Of a stretch of DNA of 7,591 nucleotides, positions 1 to 5,062 are shown in pieces. The stretch comes from Bacteroidales bacterium (GTDB lineage: Bacteria; Bacteroidota; Bacteroidia; Bacteroidales; WCHB1-69): contig DUOL01000057.1 in assembly GCA_012838875.1 (NCBI GenBank), forward strand, positions 1-7,591. Direction: 5' to 3'. Numbering within the stretch: position 1 is the stretch's first letter; every line of letters starts with the position of its first letter. Under the pieces are notes generated by a model, which was not told where the DNA came from, ran no database searches, and saw only the letters and a list, made by a program, of their open reading frames with translations. Position numbers and translations under genes: made by a program.

Positions 1-26
1 GGCTGCGTGAGGCGCTTAGGTGGAAA

Positions 27-38
27 GCCCGCAAGGGC
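27..38 (+). other. Small hairpin with GCAA (GNRA-type) loop in repeat copy 1
   Basis: GCCC (27-30) pairs with GGGC (35-38) across a GCAA loop. The same 12 bases are present unchanged in copy 2 (7551-7562, minus strand). A GNRA loop is stable in RNA, which hints that the functional form may be a transcript, but a 4-bp stem alone is weak evidence. Confidence 0.5.
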
Positions 39-42
39 GGAA

Positions 43-110
43 GCCGCTGGGGACGCGGCGGCAAAAAAGCGACTTTAGAAGCTCTTTTTGCCGCTTTGCG
101 ACCCCACGGC
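43..110 (+). other. Long imperfect hairpin in repeat copy 1
   Basis: The arms pair as follows: GCCG (43-46) with CGGC (107-110); C47 unpaired; TGGGG (48-52) with CCCCA (102-106); A53 opposite A101 (mismatch); CGC (54-56) with GCG (98-100); T96-T97 bulged; G57 with T95 (wobble); and GCGGCAAAAA (58-67) with TTTTTGCCGC (85-94). The tip (68-84) can form a short inner stem, for example AGC (68-70) with GCT (81-83). No T-run follows the 3' arm, so it does not look like a simple intrinsic terminator. Confidence 0.7.
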
Positions 111-141
111 TTGTGCCCGCGGACTTGGAACCGGGCGCCGA

Positions 142-163
142 CCCGTGAGCGTCAGCGAACGGG
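142..163 (+). other. Variable hairpin with tandem G-A step, repeat copy 1
   Basis: CCCGT (142-146) pairs with ACGGG (159-163). Inside are GA (147-148) opposite GA (157-158), which would form two adjacent G-A mismatches, then GC (149-150) with GC (155-156) around a GTCA loop (151-154). Copy 2 has the same plan with a different outer stem and loop, so pairing is kept while sequence changes. Confidence 0.65.
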
Positions 164-197
164 ACACGCCCAAATAAAAAATAAAATCATTTTTCTC

Positions 198-228
198 TTT
201 ATTAGTACTGAAAAAAAAGTTATCTTTG
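198..228 (+). promoter_or_regulatory. Bacteroidota-type promoter for hpt and the downstream genes
   Basis: TATCTTTG at 221-228 matches the Bacteroidota -7 element TAnnTTTG exactly. TTTA at 198-201, 19 bp upstream, fits the -33 TTTG element in three of four bases. Transcription would start about 10 nt downstream of the -7 box, leaving only a very short leader before the ATG at 248. The stretch from 172 to 247 is otherwise plain AT-rich sequence. The start lies just inside the repeat, so the repeat itself would not be part of this transcript. Confidence 0.7.
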
Positions 229-247
229 CAGATTAATTTCAGATAAC

Positions 248-784
248 ATGAGTACCATAACCATTGAGGATAAAACCTTTGTAAAATATATTTCCGATGA
301 GGAAATAGATAAGCAAGTTCAACGAATTGCTCGACAAATAAACGAAGATTATAAAGATGACATTCCTATCTTAATTTTTACTCTTAATGGGGCTATTGTT
401 TTTGCGGCTGAACTGCTGAAAAAATTGACTATTCAATGTCGCATTTCTTGTATTCGTGTTGCTTCTTATGACGGAACTAAAAATTCCTCCGTTAAAAATA
501 TTATCGGATTAGTGGAAGATTTGGAAAATCAACGTGTTATCGTTATTGATGATATTGTTGATACGGGAAACACCTACGAAGTTGTAAGAAATATGCTTTA
601 TGAAGCAAAAGTTAAAGATGTTAGAATTGCAGCAATGACTTTCAAGCCGGAAGCTTACAAAAAACCATTCCCTCTTGATTATGTGGGCTTTGAAATACCT
701 AATAAATTTATAGTCGGACACGGACTTGATTACAACGGATTAGGTAGAAATTTACCGGATATTTACCAACTAAAGACAGAATAA
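248..784 (+). CDS. hpt: Hypoxanthine phosphoribosyltransferase
   Basis: A purine-salvage enzyme of the cytoplasm that joins hypoxanthine (often also guanine) to PRPP, giving IMP (or GMP) and pyrophosphate. At 178 residues it has the usual bacterial length. The PRPP-binding signature VIVIDDIVDTGNT spans residues 97-109, with the acidic pair D101-D102. The flexible-loop motif SYDGT is at 73-77. K133 in FKPE is the expected purine-contacting lysine. The C-terminal segment GFEIPNKFIVGHGLDYNG (147-164) contains the conserved aspartate D161 of the purine pocket. The ATG at 248 follows the -7 box by 19 nt and no earlier in-frame start is needed. adk begins 16 bp after the stop, so the two are surely co-transcribed, a pairing I recall as common in Bacteroidota. 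Nothing is missing or truncated. Preference for hypoxanthine over guanine is a family expectation, not visible here. Confidence 0.95.
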   Translation: MSTITIEDKTFVKYISDEEIDKQVQRIARQINEDYKDDIPILIFTLNGAIVFAAELLKKLTIQCRISCIRVASYDGTKNSSVKNIIGLVEDLENQRVIVIDDIVDTGNTYEVVRNMLYEAKVKDVRIAAMTFKPEAYKKPFPLDYVGFEIPNKFIVGHGLDYNGLGRNLPDIYQLKTE

Positions 785-800
785 TATAATTTCAACAAAT

Positions 801-1394
801 ATGAATGCAAAAAGTCGTTTTAGTATTGTTTTATTTGGTTCGCCTGGTTCGGGAAAAGGTACGCAAGCCGAGTTAATTGCAAAAAAATATAATCTTGAAC
901 ATATTTCAACGGGAGACCTCTTTCGTAACGAGTTAGCCAATGAAACGGAACTCGGATTGAAAGCAAAAAGTATTATGGAACAAGGACATCTCTGTCCGGA
1001 CGACATTACACTGAATATGCTCTATCAACATATTCAAAAATTAGAGCCCGATAAAGGAGTTATCCTTGACGGTGTTCCACGAACTATACAACAAGCAGAA
1101 ATGATGCAAGGTGTTAACTTTGAACATGTTATTCCTGTTTCAATAGTGATTTATTTGAATGTGGATAGAGAAGTAGTTATTCAACGAATGCTGAAACGAG
1201 CTAAATTGCAGAACCGTGCTGATGACACGCCCGAAACTATTGAAAAACGATTGGAAAACTACGAAATCTCAACAGCTCCTTTAAAGTCATATTATGCTAA
1301 AAAAGGAATTTTGTTCGAAGTACAAGGTATGCACTCTATAGACAATACTTTTAAACAAATTTGTGAAATCATTGATTTACAACTAAAAAAATAA
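801..1394 (+). CDS. adk: Adenylate kinase (short-LID type)
   Basis: Catalyses reversible phosphoryl transfer between ATP and AMP to give two ADP, keeping cytoplasmic adenylates in balance. The 197-residue protein has the P-loop GSPGSGKGT (13-21), the AMP-binding STGDL (36-40) and DGVPRT (80-85, usually DGFPRT), and LID/phosphate-contact arginines in QNRADD (137-142) and KRLENY (149-154). The LID is the short form without zinc-binding cysteines, as in cytosolic short-type enzymes, so about 190-200 residues is the normal length. Two departures from the usual motifs are V82 for Phe and N138 for the common Gly in the GRxDD motif. The catalytic lysine K19 and arginines R84, R133, R139 and R150 are present, so I expect an active enzyme. 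The gene lies 16 bp after hpt and 40 bp before the ammonia-lyase gene. Confidence 0.95.
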   Translation: MNAKSRFSIVLFGSPGSGKGTQAELIAKKYNLEHISTGDLFRNELANETELGLKAKSIMEQGHLCPDDITLNMLYQHIQKLEPDKGVILDGVPRTIQQAEMMQGVNFEHVIPVSIVIYLNVDREVVIQRMLKRAKLQNRADDTPETIEKRLENYEISTAPLKSYYAKKGILFEVQGMHSIDNTFKQICEIIDLQLKK

Positions 1395-1417
1395 CTTTTT
1401 ATAACTTAAATTTTTTG

Positions 1418-1434
1418 AATAGAAATCTTCTATT
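1418..1434 (+). promoter_or_regulatory. Perfect inverted repeat abutting the ammonia-lyase start codon
   Basis: AATAGAA (1418-1424) and TTCTATT (1428-1434) are perfect reverse complements separated by ATC, and the second arm ends at the base before the ATG at 1435. It could be a weak mRNA hairpin over the ribosome landing zone or a small operator. In AT-rich DNA a 7-bp repeat can also arise by chance. It lies in the longest gap of the five-gene unit (40 bp). Confidence 0.35.
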
Positions 1435-2958
1435 ATGAAAATTATCGTTGATACACTTAATATAGACGATTATAGCAAAATACTTTTTAAGAATTGTAAA
1501 ATTGAGATAGACGAAAAAGCGGAAAAAAGAGTAGAAGAGAGTTACAATTTTTTAAAAAAGTTCTCTATTGATAAGCTTATTTATGGAATCAACACCGGGT
1601 TTGGTCCTATGGCACAATATCGGGTTGATGAAAATCAACAGCAACAATTACAGTATAATTTTATACGAAGCCATGCCACCGGTGCCGGCAACGTGTTGTC
1701 TGCTCCGTATGCTCGTTCGGTTATGATTGCCCGCTTAGTTACCCTTTTACGCGGCTATTCGGGTGTCCATAAAGAAGTGCCTTTGTTAATTAAAGAATTT
1801 ATCAATAGAGGAGTAGTCCCTCAAATTTTTGAACATGGTAGCGTTGGGGCAAGTGGCGACTTAGTACAATTAAACCACCTTACACTCAATTTAATAGGTG
1901 AAGGAGAACTCTTTTATCAAGGAGAAAAAATGCCGGCGAAGCAGATGTTTGAAATGACAGGGCTAAAACCGATAACGATGCATATTCGTGAAGCTCTGTC
2001 GCTGGCAAACGGCACCTCTTGCATGACCGGAATCGGCATTATTAATGTGATAAATGCTAAAAAAATTCTTTCGTGGGCTACGATAGCTTCAGTAATGGTT
2101 AATGAAGTCGTGGCTGCCTTTTCCGACTATTTTTCACAAGAACTGAATAATGTAAAATTACATAACGGGCAACGGAAGATAGCGGAGAATATGCGTAAAA
2201 TCGTGGCTGGCAGTCAACGCATGCGTGATAGAAAAACAGACTTTTATCAGAATAACGGAACCGAAAAACACCTGAAGATAAAAGTACAAGAGTACTACTC
2301 CTTACGTTGCGTGCCGCAAGTTTTAGGTCCCGTGTACGACACCATTGAGTATTGCGAAAATGTTTTAATTAACGAATTGAACTCCGTGAGCGACAACCCT
2401 ATTATTGACGCCGAAAACCAAAACGTTTTTCACGGTGGGAATTTTCACGGAGACTACATCGCTATTGAAATGGATAAACTAAAAATAGCGATGACGAAGT
2501 TGACGATGCTTTTGGAACGTCAAAGCAACTATCTGTGCCACGACAAAAACAATCAACTCTTACCGCCTTTTGTCAACTTAGGCGTGTTAGGGCTCAATTA
2601 TGGGATGCAAGCACTACATTTTACAGCTACCTCTACGACTGCTGAGTCGCAAACACTCTCAAATCCGATGAGTGTGCATAGCATACCTTGTAATAATGAC
2701 AATCAGGACGTGGTAAGCATGGGAACAAACGCCGCTCTGATAACCCGAAGCGTCATAGAAAACGCATATCAAGTTACCGCTATCCATTTTATGATTATAG
2801 TTCAGGCTATTGAATATTTGAAAATCCAAAATCAGCTTTCTCCTACTACGCGGAAAGTTTATAATGAAATAAGAGAGATTTTCCCAGTCTATATTAAAGA
2901 TGTGCCGATGTATGATTCGATTAGAAAAATTGTTGATTATTTGAAAAAAATAGATTAA
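1435..2958 (+). CDS. Aromatic amino acid ammonia-lyase, probable tyrosine ammonia-lyase
   Basis: A member of the histidine/phenylalanine/tyrosine ammonia-lyase family, whose MIO cofactor forms from an internal Ala-Ser-Gly. A139-S140-G141 sit in GSVGASGDLVQLNHL (135-149). Other active-site features are Y50 in YGINTGFG, N192 in NGTS, Q285 and R291 in QEYYSLRC, the NPIID segment (321-325), GGNFHGD (334-340) and E404. The GDLVQLNHL variant (not GDLAPLAHM of true histidine ammonia-lyases), the selectivity segment FIRSHATG (76-83) and the 507-residue length agree with my memory of the Flavobacterium johnsoniae tyrosine ammonia-lyase of flexirubin synthesis. The likely reaction is L-tyrosine to 4-coumarate plus ammonia. 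No histidine-degradation gene is nearby, whereas a ketoreductase and a condensing enzyme follow directly, which supports a pigment or aryl-polyene starter role. Histidine as substrate is the main alternative. The start at 1435 gives the normal N-terminus. Confidence 0.88.
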   Translation: MKIIVDTLNIDDYSKILFKNCKIEIDEKAEKRVEESYNFLKKFSIDKLIYGINTGFGPMAQYRVDENQQQQLQYNFIRSHATGAGNVLSAPYARSVMIARLVTLLRGYSGVHKEVPLLIKEFINRGVVPQIFEHGSVGASGDLVQLNHLTLNLIGEGELFYQGEKMPAKQMFEMTGLKPITMHIREALSLANGTSCMTGIGIINVINAKKILSWATIASVMVNEVVAAFSDYFSQELNNVKLHNGQRKIAENMRKIVAGSQRMRDRKTDFYQNNGTEKHLKIKVQEYYSLRCVPQVLGPVYDTIEYCENVLINELNSVSDNPIIDAENQNVFHGGNFHGDYIAIEMDKLKIAMTKLTMLLERQSNYLCHDKNNQLLPPFVNLGVLGLNYGMQALHFTATSTTAESQTLSNPMSVHSIPCNNDNQDVVSMGTNAALITRSVIENAYQVTAIHFMIIVQAIEYLKIQNQLSPTTRKVYNEIREIFPVYIKDVPMYDSIRKIVDYLKKID

Positions 2959-2988
2959 AATCGACTTTAAAATTATTTAGATATAGCG

Positions 2989-3717
2989 ATGAAAAGTGCA
3001 TTAGTAACAGGCGGTTCACGAGGAATTGGAAGAGCAGTCTGCTTAGAGTTGACTAAAATGGGCTACGCCGTCATTATCAACTACTTGTCAAATGAGGAAA
3101 AAGCGAAAGAGGTTAAGGCGATGATTGAACAGCAAGGAGGAACTGCTTTTTTACTACCTTTTGATGTTGCCGATAGTGAAGCGGTGGACAAAGCTCTCTT
3201 AGGGTGGGAAACGGACTATCCGGACTATCCGATTGAAATTTTGGTTAATAATGCCGGTAGCAGAAAAGATAATTTGATGATTTTTATGGATAATGAAGAC
3301 TGGCATTCAATCATTGCGATGCATTTGCACGGATTTTTTTATGTTACAAGGAGGGTTTTAAAAAATATGCTGATACGGCGTTACGGTAGGATTGTCAACG
3401 TTGTCTCCTTATCGGGTTTAAAAGGTTTGCCCGGACAAACAAATTATTCTGCGGCAAAAGCCGGTATTATCGGAGCTACGAAAGCACTGGCACAAGAGGT
3501 AGCTCGAAAAAATGTTACCGTTAATGCGGTAGCACCGGGATTTATTCATACGGATATGACAAGCGATTTAGATGAAACGCAATTAAAATCTCTAATTCCG
3601 ATGAATCGTTTCGGAACAGCGGAAGAGGTCGCCTCCATAGTTGCTTTTCTTGCTTCAAAACAAGCATCTTATATCACAGGCGAAGTTATTTCAGTAAACG
3701 GAGGGCTCTATACATAA
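2989..3717 (+). CDS. 3-oxoacyl-ACP reductase, FabG-like short-chain dehydrogenase
   Basis: A classical short-chain dehydrogenase/reductase of 242 residues, expected to reduce beta-ketoacyl-ACP to beta-hydroxyacyl-ACP with NAD(P)H. The nucleotide-binding TGGSRGIG is at 7-14, NNAG at 87-90 and the catalytic S140, Y153 and K157 in the NYSAAKAG region. The C-terminal half (VAPGFIHTDM at 181-190, ITGEVISVNGG at 229-239) is FabG-like. Against E. coli FabG recalled from memory, the fourth catalytic residue, Asn in TNLSSVF, aligns without gaps to H112 in MHLHGFF, an unusual change. A 9-bp in-frame tandem duplication at 3212-3229 encodes DYPDYP just before strand 4. The gene lies 30 bp after the ammonia-lyase and 26 bp before the condensing enzyme. 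That context suggests a dedicated polyene-type ketoreductase, not the housekeeping fatty-acid FabG, although the latter cannot be excluded. Confidence 0.9.
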   Translation: MKSALVTGGSRGIGRAVCLELTKMGYAVIINYLSNEEKAKEVKAMIEQQGGTAFLLPFDVADSEAVDKALLGWETDYPDYPIEILVNNAGSRKDNLMIFMDNEDWHSIIAMHLHGFFYVTRRVLKNMLIRRYGRIVNVVSLSGLKGLPGQTNYSAAKAGIIGATKALAQEVARKNVTVNAVAPGFIHTDMTSDLDETQLKSLIPMNRFGTAEEVASIVAFLASKQASYITGEVISVNGGLYT

Positions 3718-3743
3718 TCAATGGTCTAACTAAAATCAGTACT

Positions 3744-4964
3744 ATGAAAAGAGTTGTTATAACGGGAATGGGTATTTACTCTTGTCTTGGTAATAATTTA
3801 GAAGCAGTTACCAACTCATTATATCACGGAAAATCCGGTATTGGCATTGATGAAAAGAGAATTGAATATGGATACCGTTCACCTTTAACGGGCATCGTGG
3901 AGGTTCCAAAGCTAAAAGGGGTATTGGACCGGCGACTTCGCGTCGGCTTGGCGGAAGAGGCTGAATTTGCCTACATGGCTACTGCCGAAGCTTTGAAAAA
4001 TGCCAATATAGACATGGATTTTTTAGAAAAAACGGAAGTAGGAATCCTTTTTGGTAACGATTCGTCTGCAAAAGCCGTCATTGAGGCACATAACATAGCC
4101 GTTGAAAAGAAAGATACCACACTGATGGGTTCGGGAGCGATTTTTCAATCTATGAACTCTACCGTAACCATGAACTTATCTACAATTTTCAAGATAAAAG
4201 GGATTAACATGACTATCAGTGCGGCGTGTGCCAGCGGCTCACATTCAATAGGATTAGGATTGATGTTTATCAGGAACGGACTTCAAGATATAATCATTTG
4301 TGGCGGAGCACAAGAGACCAATTTTTATTCGATGGGTAGTTTCGATGCGTTAGGTGTTTTTTCGGCGCGTATCAATGAACCCACCAAAGCGTCTCGTCCT
4401 TTCGACAGAGATAGAGACGGGTTAGTTCCCAGCGGCGGCGCGGCAACCGTTATTCTTGAAGAATATGAACATGCCGTTAAACGCGGAGCTCCGATTATCG
4501 CCGAACTATTAGGCTACGGCTTCTCCTCAAGTAGCGGCAACATATCACAACCGAGCGACGTAGGTTCTTATATCGCCATGGAACGAGCCTTACGTGACGC
4601 AAACGTACCGCCCGCAGATATTGACTACGTGAATGCTCACGCCACCTCAACACCGCAAGGCGATACGTACGAAGCTATCGCTATTGAAAGAATGTTCGCC
4701 CCTTACAAAACGCCCGTCAGCTCAACAAAATCAATGACCGGACACGAATGTTGGATGGCAGGTGCCAGCGAAATTGTTTACTCAAACCTGATGATGCAAA
4801 ATCAATTTATCGCCCCTAATATCAACTTTGAAAATCCGGACGAGTATTCGCAAAAAATTAATATTATCCCTGAAACCATAGAGAGAAAAATTAATATTTA
4901 TCTCTCAAACTCTTTCGGCTTCGGAGGCACAAATAGTGCATTAGTTGTAAAAAAATGTAAATAG
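3744..4964 (+). CDS. Beta-ketoacyl-ACP synthase, FabB/FabF-like condensing enzyme
   Basis: A thiolase-fold condensing enzyme that extends an acyl chain with malonyl-ACP by decarboxylative condensation. At 406 residues it has KAS I/II length. The Cys-His-His triad is present: C162 in SAACASGSH (159-167), H299 in NAHATSTPQGD (298-308) and H334 in KSMTGHECWMAG (329-340). K329 and the glycine-rich FGFGGTN (391-397) are also conserved. The intact cysteine shows it is a true synthase and not a chain-length factor, which lacks it. The segment after H334 reads ECWMAG where housekeeping KAS enzymes typically have SLGAAG; I associate this with the aryl-polyene/flexirubin-type synthases, but from memory only. 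It follows the ketoreductase by 26 bp and ends the five-gene run. Aryl-polyene systems usually pair a KS with a chain-length factor, and none is visible here. Confidence 0.9.
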   Translation: MKRVVITGMGIYSCLGNNLEAVTNSLYHGKSGIGIDEKRIEYGYRSPLTGIVEVPKLKGVLDRRLRVGLAEEAEFAYMATAEALKNANIDMDFLEKTEVGILFGNDSSAKAVIEAHNIAVEKKDTTLMGSGAIFQSMNSTVTMNLSTIFKIKGINMTISAACASGSHSIGLGLMFIRNGLQDIIICGGAQETNFYSMGSFDALGVFSARINEPTKASRPFDRDRDGLVPSGGAATVILEEYEHAVKRGAPIIAELLGYGFSSSSGNISQPSDVGSYIAMERALRDANVPPADIDYVNAHATSTPQGDTYEAIAIERMFAPYKTPVSSTKSMTGHECWMAGASEIVYSNLMMQNQFIAPNINFENPDEYSQKINIIPETIERKINIYLSNSFGFGGTNSALVVKKCK

Positions 4965-4983
4965 TGAGTTCTATTTCCTTTTT
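4959..4983 (+). terminator. Possible weak terminator after the condensing-enzyme gene
   Basis: AAATAG (4959-4964, including the stop codon) can pair with CTATTT (4971-4976) over a 6-nt loop, and CC plus a T-run (4979-4983) follows. The stem has a single G-C pair and would be unstable, so this is only suggestive. The T-run overlaps the probable -33 element of the next promoter. Confidence 0.25.
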
Positions 4984-5009
4984 AAAAGAATTTTTTTATA
5001 CTATCTTTG
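4979..5009 (+). promoter_or_regulatory. Bacteroidota-type promoter for pepD
   Basis: TATCTTTG at 5002-5009 is an exact match to TAnnTTTG and identical to the box ahead of hpt. TTTT at 4979-4982, 19 bp upstream, is a 3-of-4 match to the -33 TTTG. It sits in the largest gap between genes (98 bp) and would give a leader of roughly 45 nt before the ATG at 5063, so pepD and the following gene probably form a separate unit. Confidence 0.7.
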
Positions 5010-5062
5010 CAATACTTTTTTACCTTTATTACGATTATTTATAAATTTTAAAAATAAACATT

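Larger units (their letters stand above)
1..171 (+). repeat. GC-rich structured dispersed repeat, copy 1 (possibly cut at its outer end)
   Basis: This block is strikingly GC-rich against AT-rich surroundings and recurs in inverted orientation at 7421-7588. Over positions 1-141 I count nine substitutions and no gaps between the copies (at 3, 73, 74, 77, 78, 95, 101, 114 and 116). The only length difference, 3 nt, lies in the hairpin at 142-163. The block holds three predicted hairpins: a small one closed by a GCAA tetraloop (27-38), a long one (43-110) and a variable one (142-163). It ends abruptly in an A-rich tract at 172. I see no convincing protein, tRNA or rRNA in it. Its left end coincides with the window edge, so the true outer boundary is unknown. 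It resembles the non-coding dispersed repeats of some Bacteroidota genomes, but I cannot name a family. Confidence 0.9.

Noticed and set aside
43..110. Intrinsic transcription terminator
   Set aside because: The hairpin is strong but its 3' arm is followed by mixed GC-rich sequence, not a T-run, in both copies.
1..171. Fragment of rRNA, tRNA or a CRISPR repeat
   Set aside because: I recognise no conserved rRNA or tRNA signature, there is no cloverleaf, and there is no short repeat-spacer periodicity.
1397..1414. Promoter between adk and the ammonia-lyase gene
   Set aside because: TAAATTTT (1407-1414) resembles the -7 box in all but its last base, but no -33 TTTG-like element lies at the right distance and the gap is only 40 bp.
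3744..4964. Chain-length factor (KS-beta) instead of an active synthase
   Set aside because: The active-site cysteine C162 and both histidines are present, whereas chain-length factors lack the cysteine.
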